64,000 bases of DNA from CATOSK01 sp963665735 (lineage in GTDB: Bacteria > Chloroflexota > Dehalococcoidia > Lucifugimonadales > UBA3495). A model generated the notes under the pieces. The model made no database searches and had not been told where the DNA came from. It saw only the letters and a program-made list of their open reading frames with translations. The DNA lies in contig OY762444.1 in NCBI GenBank assembly GCA_963665735.1, positions 1,178,001 to 1,242,000 on the forward strand, given 5' to 3'. Both the position numbers and the translations under genes were made by a program. Of the stretch, positions 31,108-39,590 are shown piece by piece. Position 1 is the stretch's first letter. Every line of letters starts with the position of its first letter.

Positions 31108-31959
31108 CTATCCACTCTCAACCACCGCCCCACCGTCAAATTCCCCCTCTATCACCCCCGCCGCATCCACGTACCGCATCATCTCCTCCGAGTGCCGCTC
31201 CTCCCCAGGCAAAAGCCGCATCCCCGGCCCCACCTCCGGCAATACCCCCATCGCCGCGTCCGCCTCCGCTATCATCCGCTCTATCAATTCCTTCGCCGAG
31301 GGACGCTCCCGACCCATCAGCCAGTTCATTATCCCCCGCATCCCCCCGTACTCCCGGTCCTGCTCCCGCTCAACCCAGATCAACCGCGACTGCCGCCGGT
31401 TCTGCTCCCGCAACCTACGGTCCCCGTCCCAGTCCATCCCCGGCTCCGGCAAGGTCTCCCCCAGGTAAATCAACGCCAGCTCTATCTTCGCCACCAACCC
31501 CATCATCGCCACCCGCCCCTGGTAGCCCATGTTCAAACGGTACTGCACCATCCGCGCCAACTCCAACGTCGCCCGCAGGGAGTTCCGCCGCTCCGCCATG
31601 TGCTCCTCCCAACTCCACGTCCGCGTCGCATCCACCCCGGGCACCGCCGGAACCGGCAGCATCATCCCCAAATCATCGCCCAAAAGCTCCCGCTCCATCG
31701 GCTCCACCGGAACCCCCTCCCCATCGTCATCCACCCCGTAGGCCTGCTCATCGTCCCAGCCCAGGGACGTGCGGTACAGCCCGTCCATCCGCTCCAGGCT
31801 GCGCTCCATGGACGCCCCGATGGGAACCCGCCCCGCAATCATGTCCTCCACCGCATCCTCGTCCACCTCCAAAACCGACGCCAAGGGTCCCAGCCCCAGC
31901 ACCTTCACCATGTCCTCCAACTTCTCCCGCCAGGACGGCGGAGCCGCTCCCTCAGTCAT
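31108..31959 (-). CDS. Xre-like HTH N-terminal protein, 283 aa
   Basis: Residues about 10-55 (LEDMVKVLGLGPLASVLEVDEDAVEDMIAGRVPIG) show the helix pattern of a Xre/Cro-type helix-turn-helix, with a D-E-D-A-V-E-D recognition stretch. The remaining 200 residues are helical and charged, with WVEREQDREYGGMRGIMNWLMG and an acidic loop, and show no known domain. It is transcribed away from the long operon at 32515, the usual place for a regulator of that operon. Confidence 0.6.
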   Translation of the reverse strand: MTEGAAPPSWREKLEDMVKVLGLGPLASVLEVDEDAVEDMIAGRVPIGASMERSLERMDGLYRTSLGWDDEQAYGVDDDGEGVPVEPMERELLGDDLGMMLPVPAVPGVDATRTWSWEEHMAERRNSLRATLELARMVQYRLNMGYQGRVAMMGLVAKIELALIYLGETLPEPGMDWDGDRRLREQNRRQSRLIWVEREQDREYGGMRGIMNWLMGRERPSAKELIERMIAEADAAMGVLPEVGPGMRLLPGEERHSEEMMRYVDAAGVIEGEFDGGAVVESG

Positions 31960-32514
31960 TCAACCCCCATCGGATTACAGCCGCAGAATAGCGAAATAAT
32001 TCCCAAAAAAACCGGCACACCACAAACCACGGAAATCACGCCTGTTTCCCTTGATAACTACCCCCGGCGTGGGGGCCCGGGATGGTTCCCGGAACAAGTA
32101 ACCACGCTTCCAGGTTGCCCCGGTCCGTCAAAAAAGCGGCCCGGAGGCCCGGAACAGTTAGGCAATGTTTCCCGAATATGAAAACGGCCCCCCATGAGAC
32201 AACCCCCCGGGAGCACCTGAAAGGCCGTACGGAGGCATTGACAGACCACCCCGGAAAGCCGTTCCCAAGCCCCCTTTCCAGTTCCATCAAGCCGTCCCGT
32301 GACCCCCTTTGTTCTTCCCACAAGTCCTCCGGTACTCCGGTCCAGGGATGAAAGCGACCGGCCCGACCTGCCGGGAATGAATCACACACAATCAGGCATG
32401 ATAACCCATGATAACGCGTTTTTCGCCGCCGTTTTGTGCAAATGACGCCCGGCAGCAGGGATAGACTGGCGGGAAGAATCCCGGATTCATCCCACACCGG
32501 CGGGAGAAATCATC
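31960..32514. other. 555-bp divergent intergenic region
   Basis: No gene of support is visible. It separates the HTH gene (minus) from the three-gene operon (plus), so promoters of both must lie here. TTGACA stands at 32238, and AT-rich patches occur near 31985-32040 and 32385-32420 (CATGATAACCCATGATAACG, with two direct copies of CATGATAAC). A strong ribosome-binding site (CGGGAGAAATC) precedes 32515. Confidence 0.5.
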
Positions 32515-34710
32515 ATGGCAGGCAGGAACCGGGCCGAAAAGTTCAGCGACAACCTGAACGATTACCGCGACGAGGATGCCGGGGAACGGAAACAACAGGA
32601 GTACGACCCCGACGGCAAGTGGGAGCTGTACAACGAAGCCATGGCCAGGTTCGGCGACGAACTCAACGCGGTGAGCGATGACACTGCCGTGAAATTCCAC
32701 CGGGGAGCCAACCCCGCCGACTACACCCCCGAGGAACGCCGGGAGCTGGCGGAACACATCTGGGCCGCCTTCGAACGCACGGAATGGAACAACGAACAGG
32801 AAAGCCACGAAGCCGCCAACCGAATTGCCGAACAGGTCTTTGCGCCGCTACGCGCCGAGGCCGAGTTCCTGGAAGCCGCGGTGCAACACCGCAGCCAGGA
32901 GAGGTTTTTCGAGACCGTCAGGGAACTTGAAACCCCCGACGGGAACCGGGCGGAGATATACGAAACGGCCCGTCAGATAATCCAGGAGAACGACCGGACG
33001 AAGTACCACGCCGCCGTCGAACGGGTTGACGGAGACCAGCAGCTATTCGCCGACACGATGCTTGAGGGGAGAGACGGTTACATCAACTCCGAACAAGCCG
33101 CCCGCTACCTGGACCGGACGCTCACCCAATCCGTGGACAGGTTCCGCGGCAACGAGGCGAAACTGGCGGAATGGAACGAGGGCCACGTCGAGGAATCTCC
33201 CCACATCCGGGAGACCCGGGAGAAGTACCTGGAAATGTTCGATGAGATGTTCCCCCGGGTCATGGACGACTGGTCCGGAACCCTTCCCGATTCGGGAGAT
33301 CCTCAATGGGAACAGAAGCGCCAATGCTATCTGGAAATGGCTCACCTGTTGTCGTACATGAAACAAAACGCGCAACGGCTGGACAGCGACAAGAGCGCGA
33401 CCTACGTGGAAAACATACTGGAAGAGACGAAGGAATTTCCCGACAAGTACGAGAACTTCCGCAACTTGGCCGAGACCCAGGCCGGGTTTGTCAAAAACCC
33501 CGAATACCGCCGCGCCATGCCCGGCGACTGGAACGATCTCTCCCAAGTCGACCGATACCTGGAGGAACTGTGGCGGGACTACGAGAACAACAGTGATCGG
33601 ATGGATCCCCTGGCCAACGAAACCGTGGCCGGCCTGTTCTACGACATACCCTGGACTGTAGACCGGGAATCTCCTGAAACCAACTTGAAGTTCAACCTCC
33701 AGCCCGGCGAGATGAGCGACGCGATTCAGAAAGCCCGGGGCATTGAGTACCTGCTGACCCCGGCATGGAACTCCGGGGCCGGGGATGAGAACGAATTCCA
33801 GGTTCGCATGGCCGAGGTCAGGATGGAATCCGACCGGGCCATGCGGGAAGCAATAGAAAATGCCCTGCAGGAACATACCGGCCGGAACTCCGAAGAACCC
33901 ACCGAATCGGAATGGCAACGGATGGAGGAGTTCCACCGAGACCCGGAGGAGACGCGGAACTCCGAATCCGGGAACGAGAACGATTTCCGGGTTCGCATGG
34001 CCGAGGCCAGGATGGAATCCGACCAAGCCATGGGAGACGCCGTAGAAAACGCCCTGGACGAACAACTGGGCCTGGAAGAACCGGAAATGGAATCTCAAGA
34101 ATCCCTGCGGTGGGCCGACGGGCAACAGGCTGAGGAACACGAAGACCGGTTCCGGGAACGATTCAATGATGCGGTGAACCTCATCAACCATGCCCAGGAA
34201 AGGGGCGACTGCAACCTTGAAACCTGGCTGGATGATAAATCCCAAGTCATCTTCCAATACAACATCAACAACTACGCCAAGAACCAAGAGGAAATCCAGG
34301 ATGCCATCAATCTGGTTTATGAGTCTATCGAAAAGGGCAAGGCCTCCCGGATCGAGATGTCCGACGGCCGCGTGATGATGTTTCCCAAGGAATCCCTCAC
34401 ATGGACCGACGGACAGCAGGCCGAGGAACACGACGAAGCCGACTTCCGGGAACGATTCAACGACGCGGTGGACCTTATCAACCAAGCACGGATGCGGAGC
34501 GAATGCCGGTTCGAGAGTTGGCTGGATGACGACGACCGGGTGATATTCCGCTACGGAATCTCCGACGACGCGGGGAACCGGCAGGAACTCCAGGAGGCCA
34601 TGGACCTGGTGGTGGAATCCGTACAGCAGGGCAAAGCATCCCGCATTGAGATGCCCGAAGGCGGCGTGATGATGTTCCCCAAAGGAGACCTGTTCAACAT
34701 CCGGACCTAG
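32515..34710 (+). CDS. Large acidic paralogous protein 1, 731 aa
   Basis: First of three related genes. The N-terminal ~130 residues share with the others the order RFGDELNAVSDDTAVKF, NPADYTPEERREL, TEWNNEQE and VFAPLRAEAEFLEAAVQH. The rest is long and helix-rich. Two internal duplications sit in the C-terminal third: a ~40-aa unit (VRMAEVRMESDRAM / VRMAEARMESDQAM) and a ~95-aa unit (RFRERFNDAVNLINHA ... MSDGRVMMFPKESL / FRERFNDAVDLINQA ... MPEGGVMMFPKGDL). There are no membrane segments, cysteines are few, and no enzyme motif is visible. A scaffold or DNA-protein structure is conceivable but not shown. Confidence 0.75.
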   Translation: MAGRNRAEKFSDNLNDYRDEDAGERKQQEYDPDGKWELYNEAMARFGDELNAVSDDTAVKFHRGANPADYTPEERRELAEHIWAAFERTEWNNEQESHEAANRIAEQVFAPLRAEAEFLEAAVQHRSQERFFETVRELETPDGNRAEIYETARQIIQENDRTKYHAAVERVDGDQQLFADTMLEGRDGYINSEQAARYLDRTLTQSVDRFRGNEAKLAEWNEGHVEESPHIRETREKYLEMFDEMFPRVMDDWSGTLPDSGDPQWEQKRQCYLEMAHLLSYMKQNAQRLDSDKSATYVENILEETKEFPDKYENFRNLAETQAGFVKNPEYRRAMPGDWNDLSQVDRYLEELWRDYENNSDRMDPLANETVAGLFYDIPWTVDRESPETNLKFNLQPGEMSDAIQKARGIEYLLTPAWNSGAGDENEFQVRMAEVRMESDRAMREAIENALQEHTGRNSEEPTESEWQRMEEFHRDPEETRNSESGNENDFRVRMAEARMESDQAMGDAVENALDEQLGLEEPEMESQESLRWADGQQAEEHEDRFRERFNDAVNLINHAQERGDCNLETWLDDKSQVIFQYNINNYAKNQEEIQDAINLVYESIEKGKASRIEMSDGRVMMFPKESLTWTDGQQAEEHDEADFRERFNDAVDLINQARMRSECRFESWLDDDDRVIFRYGISDDAGNRQELQEAMDLVVESVQQGKASRIEMPEGGVMMFPKGDLFNIRT

Positions 34711-34778
34711 CAACCCCAAATGACCCGCAGCAAGCCCGGAAAGAAGAAATCCCCAACCGGACGGCACAGGTGAGAGAG

Positions 34779-36698
34779 ATGCCCTGGAGAAAGAACAAAA
34801 GCGAGGAACACAACCCCGACCGCTCCGCCGAGCACCGCGACGAGGAACTGGAATCCAGGGAAGAGTACCGGGCCGACCCCGACGGCAGCTATGCCCGGCA
34901 GAATGACCAACTGGTGCGGTTCCAGGACGAACTGAAGCAGGTCAACGAGCAATTCGCCGCCGACTTCGACAACCGGAAGAACCCCGCCGAGTACGCCCCC
35001 GAGGAACGCCGGGAGGCCCTGGAAGCCGTGCAACAAGCCTTCAACAATACCGAGTGGAACGGCGACCCGGAGCGGTGGAAGGCCGCCATGGACGTTTCCC
35101 ACAACCTCTTCCAGCCCATGTACCACCGGGTGGAGATCGCCGAGGCCGCCGCCCAGCACAACCTGAGCACCGAGTTCGTCGAGGAGCTCAAGAAGGAAGA
35201 AATCGAGTACCTGGAGGTCAAGGTGGCCGAGGACGGCCTGCCCGGCGAGGTGCTCCAGTTCCGGGTCAAGGATTACGAGACCGCCCAGCGGCTGGCGGAG
35301 CAGAGCGACGGGAGGTTCCACGTCGCCCGCCCCGAGGAACTGGACTTCTGCAAGAACCGGTTCGCCCAGGCCCTCTACAACAGCAAGGACGACCCGGAAG
35401 CAATGAAGAACATGGAGCAGTACCTGGACCGGGCCATCGCCCACTACCGGGGCGAGGAACCATCAGTCGGGTCCGCCGAGAACGAAGACGGGCAGGCCGA
35501 AGGAAACCTGGAAGCAGGAACGGACGAGGAATATCGGACGGAGACCCCGGAAGAACACCGGACGCAGGAGAAGTCCAGGTTCTCCTTCCAGGACTACGAG
35601 GCCATGAGCGAGCAGGAACTGGAACACGCCCTACGGGAACGGGTTGAAGAAAGGACCCGGGAGTGCCTGGAACGGTTGGAATCCATGCGAGCCGAACGGC
35701 ACCGGGACGCAGAAACGGCCCACCGGCTGCTGTCGGAAAAGATGGAACAGGCCCAGGACGGCCTCAGGGACGCCGTGGAAGCCGGCGACCAGCAGGCCTT
35801 CAACAGCGCGCTGGAATCCCTGGACGACCTGGAAAATTACGTGGACAACCGGGAGGGTTTCATCCAGGCGGAGGGCTACTACCCGCCGGAGTTGAAACGG
35901 GAATTCACCGAAAGGGAGGACCTGGACGGTTACCTGACGGGAGTTGAAGAAACCCTGGAACAACTGGAGGGACGCATCAACCCGGAACAGGAACGGGAGA
36001 TCCGGGAAATGCGGGACCGGTTGGAACGGCGGATGGAGTCCCACGACGAATCCGCCGTCCCCATGGACCGGGATGAACTGGCAGAGGCCCACCGCTCCGC
36101 CCAGGCCCTGAACTACATGATGCGTCCCCACGACCCCGAGGTCTGGGAGGCCTGGGCCAACCCGGACCTGATGGCCGACCACCGGAACCAATACGTGGCC
36201 GGCGCGCCCGACGACACCCGCCGCACCGTGGAGAAGGCCCTGGCCCACGTCCTGGAAACCCCGGAGAAGCGGATGATGCTCCAGGTGGAAAACGGGGAGA
36301 ACGTCCCGGAACAGGAATTCGCAGAGAACTACCGGCACTTCCTGGACAAGCACCGGGAACTGCACCAGAAGGTGGACCGGGTGGTCGAGGAGGGAATCAG
36401 GTTCGAGGTTGACGAGATTCCCCCCGCCCTGGCATGGAACGAACGGGGCCAGGAACGGGCCGACCACGCCCGCTCCAACCTGGAGGAATACGCCCGCATC
36501 TGCGAGGACGTCGGCACCAGCAGCGACGAGGGAATCGTGATGAACGTCATGGTGCAGAGCTACCACCAGAACCGGGAGGCCCTGAAGTACGCCGACCCCA
36601 TGGACCTGGCCAACCGGATGGACCTGATTCAGGAGATGCACAAACAGTCCGAAGTAATCAACTCCCTGCTCACCGAGCGGGAACCCGTCGCCGCATAA
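34779..36698 (+). CDS. Large acidic paralogous protein 2, 639 aa
   Basis: I take ATG 34779, which follows AGGTGAG; GTG 34770 is an in-frame alternative. The shared N-terminal unit is RFQDELKQVNEQFAADF, NPAEYAPEERREAL, TEWNGDPE, LFQPMYHRVEIAEAAAQH. A long charged, probably coiled-coil middle (residues about 260-400, rich in EE, ER and QE) leads to a helical C-terminal half containing DEIPPALAWNERGQERADH. Like its neighbour it is very acidic and lacks known domains. Confidence 0.75.
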   Translation: MPWRKNKSEEHNPDRSAEHRDEELESREEYRADPDGSYARQNDQLVRFQDELKQVNEQFAADFDNRKNPAEYAPEERREALEAVQQAFNNTEWNGDPERWKAAMDVSHNLFQPMYHRVEIAEAAAQHNLSTEFVEELKKEEIEYLEVKVAEDGLPGEVLQFRVKDYETAQRLAEQSDGRFHVARPEELDFCKNRFAQALYNSKDDPEAMKNMEQYLDRAIAHYRGEEPSVGSAENEDGQAEGNLEAGTDEEYRTETPEEHRTQEKSRFSFQDYEAMSEQELEHALRERVEERTRECLERLESMRAERHRDAETAHRLLSEKMEQAQDGLRDAVEAGDQQAFNSALESLDDLENYVDNREGFIQAEGYYPPELKREFTEREDLDGYLTGVEETLEQLEGRINPEQEREIREMRDRLERRMESHDESAVPMDRDELAEAHRSAQALNYMMRPHDPEVWEAWANPDLMADHRNQYVAGAPDDTRRTVEKALAHVLETPEKRMMLQVENGENVPEQEFAENYRHFLDKHRELHQKVDRVVEEGIRFEVDEIPPALAWNERGQERADHARSNLEEYARICEDVGTSSDEGIVMNVMVQSYHQNREALKYADPMDLANRMDLIQEMHKQSEVINSLLTEREPVAA

Positions 36699-36742
36699 AC
36701 CCCGACGGGGAGACAGTAACCGGACAGGGGGAGGAGAACGCC

Positions 36743-37648
36743 ATGACCAATCGCAGCGAATACCGGGACCGCACCCTGGACTACCGGCAGGAAGCCGAGG
36801 AACACGACCTGCGTCACCCGGAGGACGCCGACGCCACCTGGTCGCGCCAGAACCACGACGTGGAACGGTTCACCGAGGACCTGGCCCAGGTCAGCGAGCG
36901 GGCCGCCGCCGACTTCGACCGGGGCCGCAACCCCGAGGACCACTCCCCCGAGGAACGGGTGGAGAGCATCCAGGCCATGATTTACTCCATGAACTCCGGC
37001 GAGTACTCCAGCGCGTCGGACAAACGGGAGCTGGCCGACAAGGTGGCCCACCAGGTATTCGAGCCGCTCCGGGACCAGGTTGAGATGGCCGAGGCCGCGT
37101 CCCAGCACCTGGACGCCGAGGAGTTCCTGTCCGACATCCGGGAAGACCGCCGGGAGCTGGCGCAGCATTACCACGACGGGAGCGCCCTGGAGAAGCACGA
37201 CCGGGACCACGACGCCGCAGCCCGGCTGGTGGAAGAGAGCCGGGGTATGGGCCACCTGCCCGAGGTATCCCGGCTGGAACGGCACCGGGACCGGTTCGCC
37301 GACGCGCTCTACGAGAGCCAGTTCGAGGAGAAGGCTCCGGAGATGATGGAAACCGAGTGGAACAACGCGGTGGCCTACTACCAGGGCGACCTGTCCCGGA
37401 TCGAGGACGGCGAGTGGGAGGCGGAGAAGGACTACTGGGACCTGGGGGGCATGAGCCGGGAGGAGTGGGAAAAGGAAACCCGGGAGCTCCTGGAGATGCT
37501 GGATGCCTACGAGCCGGCGTGGGTGGAATCCCGGCGGATGGAACGGGAGCCGGAGATGCGGGAGAACTACGCCTGGAACGACACCGGCATCCGTACCGGG
37601 CAATCGAGTTCCCTGGACTCGCCCCGGAGCCGGGTGAGGAACTTCTGA
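36743..37648 (+). CDS. Large acidic paralogous protein 3, 301 aa
   Basis: The smallest member, with the shared N-terminal unit (RFTEDLAQVSERAAADF, NPEDHSPEERVESI, VFEPLRDQVEMAEAASQH) followed by charged helices. ATG 36743 follows GGGGAGGAGAACG. It ends at a strong terminator (37685), so the three genes form one transcription unit. Confidence 0.75.
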   Translation: MTNRSEYRDRTLDYRQEAEEHDLRHPEDADATWSRQNHDVERFTEDLAQVSERAAADFDRGRNPEDHSPEERVESIQAMIYSMNSGEYSSASDKRELADKVAHQVFEPLRDQVEMAEAASQHLDAEEFLSDIREDRRELAQHYHDGSALEKHDRDHDAAARLVEESRGMGHLPEVSRLERHRDRFADALYESQFEEKAPEMMETEWNNAVAYYQGDLSRIEDGEWEAEKDYWDLGGMSREEWEKETRELLEMLDAYEPAWVESRRMEREPEMRENYAWNDTGIRTGQSSSLDSPRSRVRNF

Positions 37649-37684
37649 ATTCCAGGATTTCCGACAAGTCGAAACACGAAGCGC

Positions 37685-37710
37685 GCCCCGGCCCGAAGGC
37701 CGGGGCTTTT
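37685..37710 (+). terminator. Rho-independent terminator
   Basis: GCCCCGGCC-CGAA-GGCCGGGGC, nine base pairs, followed by TTTTC. Ends the operon of large acidic proteins. Confidence 0.9.
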
Positions 37711-38068
37711 CAATGGGGGTGCAAAAAGAGACCCCCGCCGCCTCGGTGAGACGACGGGGACACTCTCTCATCGGAGGCCCAATGTTTACGGACCTACCAA
37801 GTATCAGGATAAACCACGGAGGGACCGGGTGTCAATACGCCCGAAACGCAAAACCCCGCCGGTGAAGCGACATTCATAATTCCAGGTCCGGGGGAAAAAC
37901 TCATCCCCCCGGATAACGATTCGCGGGCCCCCGGCTCTCTCTCCCGTCAGGGATGCGGAGGGCCGGGGGTTCCGTTTGTGGCCCCCGCCGCCGCGCTTGG
38001 CGGGCCCCGGCGCTGCGGCGGGGGAAAACAAACCCGGTAAGAAATGCCGGAAGGGGGTGCAGAAAGGC
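37711..38068. other. Hairpin-rich non-coding region, ori/oriT candidate
   Basis: No gene is visible. At least five inverted repeats follow one another, for example GGGGG-TGCAAAAAGAGA-CCCCC (37716), TCCGGGGG/CCCCCCGGA (37893-37917) and a long imperfect one GGGCCCCCGG ... GGGCCGGGGG (37925-37970). The last is GCCCCCGCCGCCGCGCT ... GGCGCTGCGGCGGGGG (37981-38027). The neighbouring gene starts (38069) are ordinary. Multiple closely packed hairpins are typical for replication or transfer origins and for complex terminators; I cannot tell which this is. Confidence 0.4.
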
Positions 38069-38335
38069 ATGAAACCGGAGGACAAAACCGGAAGAGAAAT
38101 CGACGCCAAAGACCTGACGGACGACGACGGAACCGGCCACGCCGGCCGGGATGACTGGAACCGGGCCGTGGAAACTCTGATGAAAGACCCGGAAAGCCGG
38201 ATCGCGTTCCTGGCCAAGGCCAGGGAAATCCTGCCCGGCGACCCCGTCATCGAGTTGGCCGGCGCCTACTTCCGGGACCCGGACTTCCGCGCCCGGCTGG
38301 AGGAGTACTGCTGGGAACGCCGGCAGGTCCTCTGA
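38069..38335 (+). CDS. Hypothetical protein, 88 aa
   Basis: ATG 38069 follows GGGGGTGCAGAAAGGC. Acidic N-terminus (KDLTDDDGTGHAGRDDW) and a helical C-terminal half with IAFLAKAREILPGD and a final CWERRQ. No family. Confidence 0.6.
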   Translation: MKPEDKTGREIDAKDLTDDDGTGHAGRDDWNRAVETLMKDPESRIAFLAKAREILPGDPVIELAGAYFRDPDFRARLEEYCWERRQVL

Positions 38336-38518
38336 CCGGCCCCGGGTTCCGGGAAAACACAACACCGGTACAGGCGTTGAAATCCCCCAAAACCCCCGGG
38401 AAGGGCCAAAGCGCGATTGCCCGGCCCCGGAGGGACGGTCAGAATGGAAGGCGTTATCAAGATGCGCCTCTCAAAATCCGACCCCCAACCCCAAAAGGAG
38501 AGATGGAATACCGTAGAG

Positions 38519-38545
38519 TTGTCAACGTCCAGCGAGAGCTAGGAT
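38519..38545 (+). promoter_or_regulatory. Candidate promoter before the 38652 gene
   Basis: TTGTCA (38519-38524), 15-base spacer, TAGGAT (38540-38545). The 316-base gap 38336-38651 has no convincing gene, only 14- and 32-codon frames around it (ATG 38503 and 38444). ACACTCTCTCA followed by ATCGGAGG occurs here (38618) and at 37759. Confidence 0.35.
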
Positions 38546-38651
38546 GAGTGCACCACGGGAACAAATCGAACCAAATTAAGGTAAAGGGAAAGACCAGGGA
38601 ACAGCATCTCCGATAAACACTCTCTCAAATTAAAATCGGAGGAAAAGACCA

Positions 38652-39275
38652 ATGACTACCCAACAGAGCGCCCCCCAGTACGACCGCAGCAGCATGATGA
38701 GCCGTGTTCTGTACCCGACCGTCAACCGCCTGTACATGACCATCGGCGAGGACAACGAGTTGGGTCTCCGGCGCGTCGCTAAGAACTTCAACAAGGAGAC
38801 CAAGAAGAACACGTTCATCTTCAACGGTTTCTACCCCAACCAGGCCAAAATCTCCGGCGACGCGGTTGAAGTCCAGGTGGACCGGATCGCGTTGAACATC
38901 TCTGACCGCGGCCCCAAGCACGAGTACGGAGCCATCATCGGCCAGAGCACCATGGACATCATGCGCTGGGACGCCGAGAGCAAGTCCGAGCAACCGGTGT
39001 CCTGCACCGTCACCGTGGCCCTGAGCCCCGCCTACAAGCGGAACAGCGAAGCGCGCACCGCCGAGCGGAACGCCTTCCTGGAAGCCTGCAGCGGACTCGA
39101 AGCCGGTGACATCGTTTCCTTCAGCTCCCTGCACGCCAATGAATGGGTGCAGAAGGACAAAGAGGGGAACGTCACCAACACCTTTGTCCATCTTGAGGGC
39201 ACCCTCTTGGGCAAGGTGGAACCCGAACCGGCCCCGGAAAAGCCCAGGCGCAGCCGCGCCGGCTCCGCCAAGTAG
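38652..39275 (+). CDS. Hypothetical protein upstream of polymerase candidate, 207 aa
   Basis: ATG 38652 follows ATCGGAGGAAAAG. Strand-rich protein: RLYMTIGEDNELGLRR, KKNTFIFNGFYPNQAKI, CTVTVALSPAY, GDIVSFSSLHANEWV and FVHLEGTLLGKV, ending in a Pro/Arg tail (KPRRSRAGSAK). The alternation and basic tail would suit a small OB-like nucleic-acid binder, but there is no sequence signature. It has its own leader and terminator, so it is probably made in high amounts. Its codon use is strongly biased (AAC, GGC, AAG), which also fits high expression. Confidence 0.7.
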   Translation: MTTQQSAPQYDRSSMMSRVLYPTVNRLYMTIGEDNELGLRRVAKNFNKETKKNTFIFNGFYPNQAKISGDAVEVQVDRIALNISDRGPKHEYGAIIGQSTMDIMRWDAESKSEQPVSCTVTVALSPAYKRNSEARTAERNAFLEACSGLEAGDIVSFSSLHANEWVQKDKEGNVTNTFVHLEGTLLGKVEPEPAPEKPRRSRAGSAK

Positions 39276-39343
39276 CCGACGGGTTCAAAAACCGGCGGGG
39301 GATCCTCCGGGAACCCTCGTCACCCACGGACCTTCCAACAGAA

Positions 39344-39369
39344 GTCGCTCCCTAACGGGAGCGGCTTTT
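39344..39369 (+). terminator. Rho-independent terminator
   Basis: GTCGCTCCC-TAAC-GGGAGCGGC, nine base pairs with one G-U pair, followed by TTTTCCC. Confidence 0.88.
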
Positions 39370-39590
39370 CCCTATCAGGAACAGGGCCGAATCCCCGCAC
39401 CTTAACAACCGAATAAGGACCCACTGCCAGCGCATTTCCCCGAAAGGAGGTATCGGAAAAACACGCCTCCCCAAAGGGGAGACGCGAACGAGAAACCAAT
39501 TGCACGGAACCCTCGCCCGGCAGGGGAGAGGGGGAACACAAAGCGCCGCGCCAGGCCCGTCAGGCCGGCGGCAGTAAAGGGAGCGGAACC
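39370..39590 (+). promoter_or_regulatory. Leader of the polymerase candidate
   Basis: A 220-base stretch with no gene, with CCTCCCCAAAGGGGAGACG (39468-39486), CTCGCCCGGCAGGGGAG and GCCAGGCCCGTCAGGCCGGC hairpins. AACCGAATAAGGACCC...GCGCAT recurs before 43265 (43187-43212). The structure suggests RNA-level control, but no known riboswitch is recognised. Confidence 0.4.

Noticed and set aside
31024..32181. 385-codon Pro/His-rich plus-strand frame
   Set aside because: Antisense of the HTH gene and of spacer words; no domain and no ribosome-binding site.
32515..34710. Resemblance of the acidic proteins to phage portal or scaffold proteins
   Set aside because: Only charge and helicity are shared. 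No capsid, portal, terminase or tail gene is present in the window to support a phage.
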